From Chlorophyllum brunneum (taxonomy: Eukaryota; Basidiomycota; Agaricomycetes; Agaricales; Agaricaceae), in assembly GCA_963576785.1 (NCBI GenBank), contig OY756141.1, positions 3,038,001 through 3,102,000 on the forward strand: 64,000 bases of DNA, given 5' to 3'. Shown here piece by piece: positions 48,055 to 61,400 of the stretch. How positions within the stretch are numbered: position 1 is the first letter of the stretch; the number at the start of each line of letters is the position of its first letter. Below the pieces are notes generated by a model. That model did no database searches, had not been told where the DNA came from, and was given only the letters and a program-made list of their open reading frames with translations. The translations under genes and the position numbers were made by a program.

Positions 48055-50200
48055 TCAAACCATCCTCTTCCGGAACATAACCCTTGTCCTCATGTTAGGC
48101 ATTATGTTCGTCGCCATGCGGAAGTTCACTGGGCGCTCCATGGATCCATTCACCAATTGGACGTCATAGTTTAGGAGTATATGGGCAAACATGGCTTTGA
48201 TCTCGTTGACTGCGAAGAATCGTCCAGGGCTTGACAAAAAATTCAGTGATCTGTTCGGTGGTAGGGAATAACGTAACAATCAATGCTCACCATGCATGGC
48301 GTCCATAACCAAAGACAATGTGGTCTGGGTTCAAAGAGACCATTTGATGCTTGATACTGTCAAGTTCGCCATCGCCATCACGCATTTCAACAAACCTGAA
48401 ACCCCTGAACGCGTGTGCATCCGGGAACGAATGCTATCGGGCCCTCACCTAAGTTGCCTGAAACACGAAAGAAGGTAATGCTCACCTCATCCTTGTTCAT
48501 TGCTTCACTTGCCACACCCAGGGTTGTACCAGCTGGAAGGAGTGTGCCATCTGAGAGGGTCCAGTCCCGGAGAATTTTCCGTGTCATGATCACTGCAGGA
48601 GAAACTGAGCCGATATCAGCTTGGTAAGTGGAAGGTGAACGCACTGCTGCTAGCACTATTTAATCGCTGAGATTCCTTTAAAAAGCTGTCAACCTTGCGC
48701 ATTCGCTGCATCGCAGCTTTGGTCCATCCATCTTCGGCAATTATGGACTCGGCTTCTTCGCGCATTGCATCGACATATTCAGGATGAATAGCTAAATCGT
48801 AAAGAGACTGAGTGAGGGTCTGCAGTAATACGCCGTTATGAGCAGTGGCAAATAGATTAAAAGAGTAGATAGACCATTGTGCTCGTATGAATGGCAGCAA
48901 AATTGACTGTCAAGATCCGGAGAACCAAATCGCGAACAGTGCGATGGTAGTCTTGTGTTGCGTTTTCGAGCAACCAAGTGATGAGATCGTTCTGCTTGAC
49001 CCGTTAGGCCAATGATACGAAAATCCATGTCACAGATACGCACAGGTCTTTCGGCCCACATGGCTCCGTGTTGCTTCTCCTGGGCGAGTCTTTCTTCCAG
49101 AGTTGGCCCGAGAAATTCAAGGGCTCGCTTCACGCTCTTCGGTACCGTAGTCAGACAACGACCAACCAAACTATGATATGGAAAATTGTTACGTCCGTTG
49201 TCGGACCAGGTGGCAAATACTCACGGTTTGAGGAAATTCGGGAAGCAATTGATAATGTTCGCGCTGCGAGTAACGTCAAACGTGAATGTTTCGTTGAGCG
49301 AACGGTAACCAGGTTCTCTGCCTGAGAACATTCGATGCGGACGTCAAGATACATGCACTAGAATGAAATAAAGGTGGACATACACAGTGGAAGGCCGACA
49401 AAATATCTATTACTGGTGCGACATACAATATGCATAAGAGTTTCATATGCAGGGACAGTAGTCCAGTCTATTGACCAGCAGGATAACTAAGTGAAGCTAC
49501 TTTTTTTATCACAAAATAGGACTCACCTTCATTGAGAGGTATATAATACTTGAAGGACTCTACAATCTCATCTCTGACATCGGCAAATCTGCCGGCCAAG
49601 CTACGAGTCAGCGGAGACCGGACAGCCGCTACATGGTATGGGTCATCGTCAAATTTACGCCCAAGCGTGTGTCGTGTTTGCATCCTCTTGCATCGATAAT
49701 ATTAGCCAGAGCGTGAATTCATCTGAAATGCCGGCATACCTCTGCAACAGCTCGACGGAAGGACAAGACGTCATCAGGAGCTTTACGTAGTTCATCAATG
49801 TGCTGCGCCCCAGCAAGTACAACGACCCATCCAGAAATCGTCGGCACCCTGAATGGTTGACCTGGATACTAATACCAAAAGCCTGAGTGAAAGACCCATG
49901 ACGGACGGTATTCGCACACCTTGTCATATCCTTCTTGTAGGACCTCTCCACCATGTTGAAACATTTTAAAAGCCGTGACATAAGAGGTCAAAACTCCAGA
50001 ATAACCGACAACAGGAATTGCATTTAGCTATGAAAAGCGAATTTAGCAAACCAGGAGTGCTAAGGAGGGCATTCACCTACCGGTGATCTCTTCGCCTCGA
50101 TGTATTTCCACGCCCCATAAGTCACGACACAGATACCCAACAGACGAGGAAGGGTAAAATATATAGAAGAGTCCGGAGATAACAGAGGTATCTCCAACAT
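48055..50200 (-). CDS. cytochrome P450, tandem copy 5
   Basis: Starts at MLEIPLLSPDSSIYF, with an anchor ending in YIEAKRSP. Exon 2 has LNAIPVVGYSGVLTSYVTAF, exon 3 WVVVLAG. The I-helix is FAAIHTSTM, ExxR is ESQR, and the heme loop is FGYGRHACPGRF. The C-terminus is RVMFRKRMV. It is the upstream-most of the five tandem copies and seems intact. Confidence 0.87.
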
Positions 50201-51124
50201 GACGCTTGGGATCAGGAGAGTTGACTATGGGGATGGTCGATGGGCTGGGAGGTAAATGAGATAGTGCCGACCTGCATTTAACCCAGTGTACGGGCCGAGT
50301 GACGAAAGGGGGCGGGAGTAACACATGGAGCTAGGGAATGTTATAGACCTTCGTTTCCCATATTTACTTGAGTAGGCCAGCTGATACTCGTCGGAACTAT
50401 CATGCACAGCGGCGGGTGCCACGATCATCTTTGGACCTACACCGATATGGATGCATCTACGTGGGATATCTTGCTACTAGTCAAGATCTGTTCACGAGGA
50501 CTTCCACGAGGACATGGGGGTGTGAACGTAGGGAAACGTTGGGTGCCTGCAGAGAGTGAGTTCCCAGGGCAATTATAACCAACGCCAGGAGATATCCGGC
50601 AAGATATGATTCCAGAATTGTGGGGTCACCTAGAGAGTATTGGTATGGGAGGGAGAGAAAACAGTGGCTTTACGTGCCACCAATCGTTAGGCATTAATCA
50701 AGCGTTTAGCTTTGCGGCCCTCGGGGCCATCAGTCCGATTCCACTCTGGCCAAGTATCAAACGTCTCGAACGCCTCAGTGGGACAAACTATATATAATCA
50801 AGATTAGAGCAACAGCTACGAAGCAAAAAGACATCAATTTGTTTTCATGATTATTATACCGCATTAGCTCCACGAATTCCAAACAAAATATTTACTTTAT
50901 ATATCTACCAGATCAGAGCGATGAAAAGAGTGTTTGTGTAGTTGGTAATAGGGAGAGGAATGTCCACAGGGGGAGGGAGGAGGGCGCGGCAAGAACATAA
51001 CAAAAAGCAAAAAAAGCAGATCGGAGCCGAAATACGAAAACAAAAGTGCAGAAGGGAGTAGGTATCCATTCAATCAACAAACGAGTGAAGGTGCATATTA
51101 GTCATTCAGAAATAAGAGGTTGGT
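50201..51124. other. intergenic between P450 copy 5 and F-box gene 2
   Basis: 924 bp. It contains the promoter of P450 copy 5 and, near 50820-51120, A-rich sequence consistent with the 3' UTR of the F-box gene on the minus strand. No gene is recognised. Confidence 0.5.
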
Positions 51125-53364
51125 TCAGCAGACAGTCTGGGGAAAGAATGGCTCTGGGTCATGAGGGAAATCAGGGAACCATGAACGGAAGTGTTGTCGC
51201 AAAGTGAGGTTGATGTTGGTCTTGGCACTGGGAGCGTGGAGAACGCGAAGTCGAGTAGGATATTTCTTCAGCTGTTGGTGGAATACACGATATAGTGGAC
51301 CAGAGGAGGTCTGCGGAGAGATAGGCCAGAGTCGAGCGTTAACCGCGTCGAGAGCCCGCTGACCATCCTTAACCAGGGGTTGGTGAATGAACACCACTCC
51401 CGAAGGAATCCTCGACATCACCAAACCCGCCAAGGCATTCGCCTCAGCATGGCCCAGCTTCATCTCACATCCAAAGGTCTCTAACCCCGGGAACAGATCC
51501 GAAGCATCAGGATCTCCCTTCCACGCCAGTGTGAGCAGGAGTTTCTCCACAAGTTCCGGATGACCTCGACCTAAGATCAACGTTTTGAGGTTTTGGAGAG
51601 GTGCAAAATCAGGTTTGAGGATGTAGCTGTAGATATACCTTGGGTCATGATTGCCGTGGCTCGAAGGTTGAGGAGGGACAAGGAACATTGCATCGGCTCT
51701 CAGCAGGTCCAGGTTACATTGAGAGCGTCTGAGGAATCTGAAGAGAGATTCACAAGCAGATTGGTCGGACAGAACCTGTGGAATGCCGATACCAGCCTCA
51801 AACGAGTTGAGTCTGAGAGTTGTGAGTTGTCTGGCCTTCAACGAACCCAGGAAGAGCTGAATAGATTTTGGAAGACCCTGAAGACTCAAATGGGTCAGGA
51901 ACGGAAGGTGGACGTGCGCCCGGCGCCTAGGTGACGCTGAACCCTCCCTGTCGATGGCACCAGCGAAAAACCCTCCATAGTGGCGACTATGGGTTGGATT
52001 TGGGCTCGGAAGAGGCGAGGAATGGGGTGACGGATAGGGCGAAGGGGACACTCCGGGCTCGTTGTACGACATCTTCGCATCAAGGTGGGTCAACATCGGC
52101 ATAGCTCCAAGCAGATCAAGGAGTTGGCCGAAGTTGTATTTGCAGTTGGAAGATGTGAATTTGCTGATCTGGGACCACGGAATGCCGTTGCAGCAGAATG
52201 ATGGCGAGCATGAGAGTAATGTGAGATTACTCAGAGCGGGCAGTGTAGTACCACTGTCTAGATTTGCGATGTTCAACACCGCATCTTGAGCCCAATTACC
52301 CAGCGTCAAGCTCTGCATTCGATCAAGCTTTGTAATGAAACCCTCTAGAGCGCTTAAAGCACCATCGTCAGCGATGATGGGACTAGAGAACGTACGACAC
52401 GGGCTACGGGGGCTTGCAGAGTATGGCGGAGTGGCGAGGCCGGTTGCACCTGGTGAAATAGGTGATGGCAATCTATGAAAAGGAAGCTGCGCTCTGGCGT
52501 GATCTGTCCTCTTCACTACAAGATCCCGAACTCTCCACGTATCCTCTCCAAAAACATCTAACACCCGACATAGCACCTCACCTGCCGCACTGGCCCCACT
52601 AATAGCACCAGAGTTCAGACAGTTGGTCTGGATCTCGACGGACAAAGGGACTGCTCGCGAACGGCGGAGATGAAGCTCAATTTGGCGAGCAACAGTGCCT
52701 ATGTCCCTTTCCCTCCGGTACCATCGGGTTTCGGGGAGACCATGAGCGCGGTAGAAGGAATAAGGAAGGTTGAGCCAAATGCGAATGGAAGACCAGAGCT
52801 GGGGTGTGTTGAGAAAGACCTTCCTCCAAGAATGACAGACGAGCCCGAGAGTTGCTCCGGGATGTCCGAGCTTCTGCTCAGCATCTGACTTTGTTTCCCC
52901 GCCGTCGCAGGGACCGGTAAGGTTGGCTACAGAAGGCGCAGCCCCAGATCGGATCCACCGCTCCCAGTTTGCGCCGATAAAATATCCGCTATTTTGTTGG
53001 ACCTCCTCGTCGTAGTAGTACTCCAAGAAAATGTTTCCAAGGACCTCCAGGGGAATAGAATCGAATGGTGATCTTGTATTATTCACATTCCGACTCCCGA
53101 CAAGACTACGAAGACCAAGGAAAACACATCAGTCATAGACGCTCGGGGTATATGCCACCAGATAGGGGTGGAATTGGTATTTCATACACACCTTTTGCCC
53201 ACCGCATACTCTTTCAGTCCAATCCAGGGAACTGTCTTCAACCTCTTCGACAATCTGACATCCAACGTCGTCTCCACACAAAAATCGCGACGGTAATCCA
53301 TCACCCTGTCAACCAGCTGTTTTTGGTGCCTTTTGGAGTTGTTGAGTCGAGAAACCACCAGCAA
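51125..53364 (-). CDS. F-box protein, two exons
   Basis: A 717-aa F-box protein if the first exon 53192-53364 is joined to 51125-53105 (the intron starts GTGTGT and ends TTCGTAG). The F-box reads FDSIPLEVLGNIFLEYYYDE, with a loop insertion before LGLVCHSWRKVFLNTPQLWS. A variable LRR-like region follows, with a Ser/Pro-rich low-complexity insert (PSPYPSPHSSPLPSPNPT). The first exon has no family motif, so the start could also lie elsewhere. The long second exon alone has no ATG before the F-box, which supports an upstream exon. It is likely a substrate adaptor of an SCF ligase; the target is unknown. Confidence 0.75.
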
Positions 53365-54735
53365 AGCCTCACCGCATCCAAACTACAGCTGGAATCAGGT
53401 TTTACGGAGAAGAGAAACGAAAATGGGATGAAGGGGAAGGGGAAGGAAGGGAAGGAGATTAGGTGGGTGAGTGTGTGAAGGTGTATGTAATTATGGCAGT
53501 TTCTCGCACCCTCATACAAGGGGGGTCCAATTTTGGACTCAGGGACATCACCGATGCATGATACCTACCGAGATGGTCGTTTGAATTTTGAACCTCTTCT
53601 GCAGCTCCAGTGCCGGGCTTTGTAAGGGTAGTCATTATTCAGAAGCCGGTATATGCAAAAAACCAGGAGGACGGAATGCTTGGCCAGGGGGAATTCATTA
53701 TTCAACTGCGCACAGGTATTGCACAGGTTCTTGACTAGCTTGATTCATGACTAACGAGTATGTCAAAGAGGCACCTTCGTGATGTAAACCAACAGCTGAC
53801 ACAGTACCCAACGAATCTTGTATCACTGCAATCCTCCTCAGGACCTATGCCGGAACGAACCCGGCGTTCTTTACTTCCGGTGGTTTCTTGGAGGCGAAAT
53901 GATTTCCTTGACCCGAACGAGCATCCTGACAATAAACTGGGAGGGTTGAATGTCAAACAGATCGGAAATTACCTCTTGAATGATGATCGATGATCGATGA
54001 CCGATGATCCCATTCGATCCTCTGTCACAAAGACAACAGCTGATGTCATTCGCCTTGATAGCTTGTGAAGAGCACCAACGCAACTGTAAAGGTGCAGGTG
54101 GCCCAGGTAACTCAAACACCGGTCAGAACCTCTTTTCATTTTGTAGCAACAGCTTGGATACCCACCGTATATATCCAGGCTAACGATCGTCGCTCAGCGC
54201 CCCATCAACTGCTGCAGGGACAAACAGCCGAGCAATCGCATTTCGGTAGAGGCGCTTTTAGGATGTGTTCACCGCCATCAACGGGCTGTCGGGCCCAAGG
54301 CAGGAAGGCGACCAGTTGCCTTGATTCAACGTCGGAGATCCGAATTCTGACGCAGAGGTGCTTCGAGAACACACAATGCTGAATTGTCAACCCACAGACG
54401 GGAGGACTCAGAAAGGAAAAGACCAAGAGAGATCTTGACGCGGATTTGGTGTGATTCGAGACTTATTTAACTACTTGCAATCGCCCTCTCCCCTCGATCG
54501 TACTCTCAGAAGAGTTTCCGTCCCCCATCCCAATTCCACGAACCAATAGGCTAATACATAGATAGCTTTTCCTTTTGAATAACACAGTCCGAAGTCCTAT
54601 AATCTTGTTTAGGTAGCACCGTGTACCTCAGCCGACACCTCCCAATTACATGCAACCCGTCATCAAACCAGAACAAACAGGTCCGCACGCCATGACCGAT
54701 CAACAGATACCCGGGACACGGAATCTTGGATGCAA
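53365..54735. other. gene-poor interval
   Basis: About 1.4 kb. The only local structure I see is a short imperfect tandem of GATGATCGAT around 53983-54010. The frame 53760-53993 has no recognisable motif. The F-box promoter lies at the left end. Confidence 0.5.
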
Positions 54736-56945
54736 TTAGAACACTAACAAAGTAGCTGGTTGGCAGCTCACCTCGTAGAAAGGTAGAGGCTCCATAGGCT
54801 GTCCCACCTCCGAGGTAACTCGGTCCAACAATATCTCGTCTAGTTTGTTGCTCGGCGTGGTCCGCAAAACCGTATTCAGAGAACCCTATGGCCAGAGGAA
54901 CAGCTCAGAAGCATAGCAACAGAAGGTTGTTAAACTCACCGCCGCGTACAACCATCTCGCAAAGTCGTAGAACTGCCGGCTGTAATCCGTCACTATACGT
55001 CTGAAATCAAAGTCCTCAATCTGGGCAAGAAGGTCGCGCACACCCTCGTGGGTCATGATCGTATAATACGCATCCCAACTATCTCGGGAAACTTGTTTGA
55101 TTTTTTGGAATATTTTCGGGCCAGTTTCGGGGGAGGACCACCTCAAAGCCGACGAGATGGTATTGGTGATAGTTGGCTCTGCGCTTTCAGAAGAACCTGA
55201 GGGCCGCAAATGAGAGCGACACCACGGATGCTACTGCTGACGTACCATCAGAGACATCAAGAGTATCTATAGGCTTGCACCAGAAGAGAGACATTTTGCT
55301 GAATTCAACATAACCTTCCTGTCGACTGATGGAGAATCTTCCAGAGCGGACGGAGGAGCGGAGATAATCTTCGAATGATGCATGAACAACCTGCAATGGA
55401 ACCTCAGCGGATTTCTCGGGCGAGGGTACGTCGAGCAGCGAGTGGACCTTAGCCAAGGCATTGTAGAACTCGTGTGTAGTCAGGCGCAGGAAATTGCAAA
55501 GTGTCTGCGCGGAGTCGATGCCGATGTAGGTAAGATAGGCATAGGTTCCAAGACCCAGTATTCGTCTTTTTGTCGAGAAGACGACATCTGGTATGTCGGC
55601 AAGTATCTGAGAATAAAGTAAATCAAGTGTTTCTAGAGGATTGGCCGCGACAATTCCGTCTGCGTTCCGGATAAACGCCAGAAAGCCTACAAGGCGCCCC
55701 ATTGGGTTTCCATAACTCGAGTCACCGATATATCTCACGATCGTAGATGCAAGCACGAACAGGCCGGAGGAGGTGTCAATAACGCTTTGAAGTTGCGTTT
55801 CGGAAGGCCAAAGCGCATCCGTAACATATGGAAACCGAGCCCGGATGCCGCTGAACGAATCACGTAAATAACGCTCGACGTCGTCTCTTGTTTCTGCATC
55901 AATCACAAGCATCTCACGACCACAGCCAATAGAGAAATCCGCCCTCGAGAAGATATACTTGAGGTGCGGCTCGGGGCGACTGGAGATTAACCAGAGCAAG
56001 GGAAGATCTGCCTTCAACCGGACCACTTCACGATGATGTCACACTGTGAATCGACACCGCAGGACACATCGATTCCCCTGCATTCGTCTAGTCCATCCAA
56101 GACAACGACGAGTGGCGAATGGGATATTCGATGGCCGCGCATTTGTAAGATGGAGAGAGGTTCGACGATGAGGCTGGTCATTTGTGCGCGTGGCGTCTTC
56201 TTGAGAATCGCAGGATCATTTGCAATGCAATTTGCGAGAAGGGGTCTGTAGTCAGGAAGATAAACAGCCAGTTGATATGCGATGGTCGGCACAACCGTGC
56301 TCGGGTCGTTCCGATTATTCGGGCGAGAGAAGAAGTAGGATGCGCCGAGACGGCATTTCTTAACACAGAGCTCGGCGAATGTTTGGGCTACGGCTGATTT
56401 TCCTGTACCAGCGAAGCCGCTGAGCCATATCATCTTCCACTGGCGTTGTGGACTGTCCAGCCACTTCTCGAGCACAGAACCGATTCGCTGGCGGGTTCCA
56501 GGGTGACATAGAGGGGGTGGGTGACGGGCGCTCGAGTCAACCGCAGCGTCTTGGCAGGTATGAGGAAGGAGGCGTTCTACAGCTATCAACAGTCATATAA
56601 GTCTCCATGCATCATTCAATGCTATACATACCTGTTGTCCCAGTCATGATGGTATTGTAAGTCATCTGGTAGAATTGCGGGTTTTGCATGTCGAACATGA
56701 CAGGCTGATTAATGACAAAACCAGTGGAATTGGCGAAGAAACCACCAGAAGAATTCCCGACGCCTGCTCTTGAAGCTGTGGGAGTAATTTGAGTTAGCGC
56801 CTAGGATTAATGGACAATTTGACGCTATCCCCATACCAGTAGCCGTTCCACGCTCATCGATCCCCCCCGGCAAGGATTCACCCTGTCCGTTTTCATTAGA
56901 CGTCGATTGAGGAGGTATGAAACGTGAGAACCACTCGAGAATCAT
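54736..56945 (-). pseudogene. NACHT-domain gene with one frameshift (copy 3)
   Basis: A fungal NACHT/STAND protein. Exons read as 56837-56945, 56632-56775, 55246-56582, 54940-55196 and from 54885. The N-terminal part has a beta-rich stretch (GGFFANSTGFVINQPVMFDM). The NACHT domain follows with PPPLCHPGTRQRI, Walker A GFAGTGKSAVAQ, IAYQLAVYLPDYRPLL and Walker B LVVVLDGLDEC. At about 56014-56030 the frame breaks after QCDIIV; one base must be missing, because the next frame continues with LPLLWLISSRPEPHLKYIF. Everything after it is open: SSGLFVLASTIVRYIGD, NPLETLDLLYSQIL, PLQVVHASFEDYLRSSVRSG. The tail is helical, and its end at 54736 is uncertain because a GTGAGC at 54772 might be spliced. It is recently broken or a single sequencing error. 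Confidence 0.72.
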
Positions 56946-57190
56946 GGTGGAAGAGAGGGAAGCTGCCTCACAGAGATCAGGATGGTGATCATTATTTTTA
57001 GAGCCTAGATACAAGACTGTGCGAGATTTGGTCGTTAGCCCGCTATTATTGATGTAATGCATCACGAACGCTTCACGCCTTAGCAGAGGATGGAGCATTG
57101 CCCCGATTATTCAATGGCTCAAAAAAAGGGAACAATCCACATGATGATAATAATGCAAACTTCATTTTGGACATCTATGTACAGGCCACT

Positions 57191-57788
57191 TCAGTTAGCT
57201 ACTTTAGTGAAAGCAAAAACTTGTTTGTTGCTAGACGGTTCAAGCTCTGCTAAAATTATGATTTTCTAACACGCAGCCACTTTAGCATAGGGAATAGTGT
57301 GCAAAAGCACAGACCAACTCACCCCACCCTCGAGTGGTGCATTTCTGGTATCAGAAACAGTCCAAACGATACTATTTTCACCATTCGGATTACAAATGCT
57401 ATCGCCGCCACAAAACATGACATGCGTCAATGAAAAACACAATGATCATAAAGTGATTAATAAATACTAATACTCACTGGTACGTATCTTCATAACCAAC
57501 AGGTCGTAAAATCCATTGCCGAGATTGTCCACCAAATCCTTCTGTGGGAATCGCAACAACCTCATCCGAATTCTCATCCCGAACACCAGTACCCACTCCT
57601 CCAGCTCTGAGAATATAACCGCCTCCCTTACTCTCAACAATCCAATGGGTCGATCCAGGTTGAAAACCAGGTCCACTTTGGACTGTGATATTCTTTGGAC
57701 TCTTTGAGAAATCCTCAACAATATGTCGACCGATAGTATCACCAGTCAGGATACTCTTGATTTCATAGATCCCGTTCTCAATCGACAT
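57191..57788 (-). CDS. I66-family serine protease inhibitor-like protein
   Basis: A small beta-trefoil-type protein resembling mushroom serine protease inhibitors of family I66 (cnispin group). Exon 1 (57478-57788) starts MSIENGIYEIKSILTGDTIG and continues RHIVEDFSKSPKNITV, THWIVESKGGGYILRAGG and QSRQWILRPV. Exon 2 begins at 57398 (HICNPNGENSIVWTVSDT). The 3' end is uncertain. Reading through gives a stop at 57266, whereas one possible splice would add a last exon ending NKQVFAFTKVAN with a stop at 57191, which matches the usual end of the family better. No signal peptide is seen, as in known members. A ricin-B-like lectin is the alternative reading. Confidence 0.62.
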
Positions 57789-58467
57789 GATAATAGTAAA
57801 GGAGGGGGGGAGATGGAAAAAATATAAAAAATAATCTCGAACGAGCCTTAAGTATCCAAAGTGCTGATGTACATGGTTCCCTTCCCCGATCAAAGTGAAA
57901 GGTCTGAGGAGCCTGACATGATGTATCCCAGTGATGATTACAAGTTATACACGTCAGATGGAGCAGGCTTTGCTAGCCCCAGCAACACGAGGAAGCCCAA
58001 TGAGCCAAAGTTGGAATTCTGGAATCCCAAAGACGTCATTCCAATTTCCGAGATACTCACTAGAGGCACATAACCAATCCTATCGACAAGCGTTCCAAAT
58101 AAATAAATAAAAAATATAAGGTCATTATACATAAAATTGAAAACCAACAACATATATACACAGCATTGCGATAAGAAAACAAAGCAATGAAGATTTAAAA
58201 AAGCCTCTAACGGAACCATAGCAATTGAACGTTGAACCCGGAGAAAAGGAAAACTCCACGATGCTGATGAATTATACATATCAAGTCCACTTCCATGCAG
58301 TAACCGCAAATCCCAATCCCAATGCACCACCAGTAACCAACCTTCAAACCCACAAAAATAATTATGATGACGCCGACGACGACACGGGATAGATAGCCCG
58401 AGCAGGGAAGACGCGAGAAAAACCGCAGTCACCAACAGCGTATCGGAAAGACCAGAAAAAACCTCGC
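57789..58467. other. intergenic between inhibitor gene and GH5 gene
   Basis: 679 bp. A/T-rich sequence around 58090-58160 fits the 3' flank of the GH5 gene, while the left part is the inhibitor promoter. No gene is seen. Confidence 0.5.
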
Positions 58468-61400
58468 CTACATGATAATACAGCCTTCACAATCACATAA
58501 CCTCTCACACCAACTCTTCTCCTCCGCAGTCCTACTACCATCACCTTTCCTCAACGACTGCGGTCCTTGCCAGCTCTTAACCTCAACCCAACCTCCCTTC
58601 CTAAGTTTAATCGCCCCTCCTCTCCTCTTCACTTCAATCACACATTGTGTCCCTTCGGTGGTTGTAGTGTTATACCACCAAAACAACGTCTGACCTTTAA
58701 TCCTCCACCTTCCGCAAGACGCTTTCACTTCCACATCTAACAAGTCTTCACGCCCCTCGAGACCCTCCAACACCCTTCTCTCATCTTCTTGCCTGTCAGA
58801 CATAACCAGATGATTCTTCCATCCATACCCCTTCGGACTTTCCATCTCCATTCTTTCGCTCCTCTTCCCTTCGGGATCCCATCGCGCCTTTGAGGATTCC
58901 AACAAATCCCTGCTCGCAAAATGTACCAGAGGGAGATAAATCTCTGTTGCGACCTCTTCTCCTTCTCCTTCTCCTCCCACAGGTGCAACAGGAGCAGGAG
59001 CCTGGATAACGCATTTGAACTCCGCTTTCGAAATCTCAAACTTCGTATCCAAGATCTTGCCCAAGACTTTGACTGGACGAGGACGACAGAAAGCTCTCAC
59101 GGCTCTTGCACCATCCGTCAAGAAATCATATGGGTCTGCATCAGGATCAACATCCCTCCCAGATGTAAGCGTCGACGAGGACGAGGACGTCTTCTGCATT
59201 TTTGGTGGTCCAACAACTGTGCCAGGATTCTCCAGAGCCAAAGGTAGCGATGGTACAGTTTGTATATCATCCACGATCGTCTTGGAGCTAAACGTAACCG
59301 AGGGTTTCTTCGACAACAATGCTAACGTAGGTGTCGATGCCGAAGGTGTGAGCAATACCGGTGATTCTCCACCTCCTTCACCACCAACAGGTGGATTCGC
59401 TCTCGTCGAGATCGTATTCAAGCTCAACGTCGATACATTCTTGCTCCCCAATACCCCCGTGCTCCTCCCACCACCGCCAAGTAACCTAGCCTGACTTTCA
59501 CTTTTCAGCGGTGCAGGTTCGTTACTACTTCCCCTTCTTCTTTTCGTCAATCCACCAACACTACAACATTCACCTTCGCTCTCAGTAGCATCGGTGTATG
59601 TACTCCGTAGGTCATCCGGACTCCATAAACTCAAATCCTCGCCATTCCAACCATCTCCCCATTGATGTGTATGCCCACGAGCGAGGTACGTCCACACCGT
59701 GTACGATACGTTATTGTACCCGTCACACGCATTCAAACTCGCATCAAGCGCTTTCTGCTGATTCGCGTAATCGCCTTTTGAGGTATAATAGGAGTACTTT
59801 TTGTCCATGTCGAATGGAGTGCCGATTTCTCCTATGACGGTAGGATACTCATTTGGTTTGGCCGGAAGGGATGGTGGTAGTGGAGGGGATGAAGGTCTGG
59901 TCGAAGGCGCAGAGCCAGAGCGTGATTGTGATGGTGGAGGTGCAGTGATGAGTTTCGCGTCTGATTTGAGTACACCAATTTGTTCCATGATACTGTTCCG
60001 AATTGCTCTTTCACCAATCTTGACAGCTTGCAAGGGGGACCGATACTTCCCTCTCAACACACCCAACGAATCCGCATTGAACCAATTCCAGTGTTTCGTA
60101 ATAAGCGTTAGGCCATCATAATAATGCCCCGTATACGCACACCGCCCTTTCAAAGTCTCCTCATCCACACTTGGAGGCATTGCGAATACCGGGGGTTGGA
60201 TGAATAAGATTGCGTCTGGATGTGATGAACGTACTCGTTCACCGTAGGCTCTAAAATGGGGTAACCAAAAATCGGGTAGAAACTCCACTTCGATACCCGT
60301 TGCAGGATGATACTTGAAATAATCGGGTCGAAGCACGTATCCAGATTCCACATCCCAAACGCCATGCAATGCCCATATGCACGTGCCCAAAGGCCACTTG
60401 GTTACATCACGTTTCCAGCCCCAACGTGGATGGGTCCCATCAGGTAATTCACCGCCCTCTGTACCAGTGAGATCTGGTTCGGCCCAAACTTTCCGGCCCT
60501 TGGGATCGATAGTGACAGTACCAGTGCGTTTGGGTCCAAAAGTACCAAAATCCCAACAGTCGACGGTTTGGGATTTGCCCATGCCTAGGCGGAGGGATTG
60601 AGCGGGGGTTGGTGTAGTGCCTTTCTTGAGAGTGGTGCCTTGTTGGGTGGGATTTTTATTGAGGTCGTCCCATGAGACGAGACCTTCGGCGGGTTCGTTG
60701 AGACTGTCCCAGCCAATGATACATGCATCTCGTAGACCAGCACCCTCTTCTTCGTCTGCTCTCCGGATTCTATCACCCAGTTTGCCAAAGGCAGAAATAT
60801 AGTGTGATTGAAGGTAGTCCTGGATATTCATGCTATCAATGATGCAGTTGGGTGCGAACGCGCGACCGGCAAAGAAGAGGGTGAAGAGGGTGAGAGAGAA
60901 GAGACGACCATAGTTCGTTCCCCAGATCATGGCGGGAAAGGTCGATGGATCAGAGCTGTGAGGGAGCGGCCATTCGGAGTGGATGAGTGCGGCTTGGGTT
61001 GCGGAGATATGGTAGGGATTGATGCCGCAGGCTGGTAATGTCCAGAAAGGTGCCCCCGAACCACCGGAGAATCGAGACCACTTTGAAATAAGACAATGTT
61101 TAGGAACGGGGTGGGGGTGGTTTACTGTGCAATACGTACGGTATCTTGATGTGGATCCACGTACACACGGAAGCCGTATTGCTTGCACTTGAGCAGCACA
61201 CGAACAATATAATCCATGAATTCATAATCATATTTTTTCCTGGATGACACTTGAGATGCAGTTAGGTATCAGTTGACGAAAAGGAGACTCACGGCCCGGC
61301 GTGTTCTAGAGCCTCCCATGTCACCGGGAACCGCAAAAGATTGAAACCCCAACCCCGCAATCGCGCAAGATGCTCATCACCAGAACCATCTTCGAGGTTG

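Noticed and set aside
53760..53993. 77-codon plus frame near the GATGATCGAT tandem
   Set aside because: No motif, end formed by the tandem itself; not supported as a gene.
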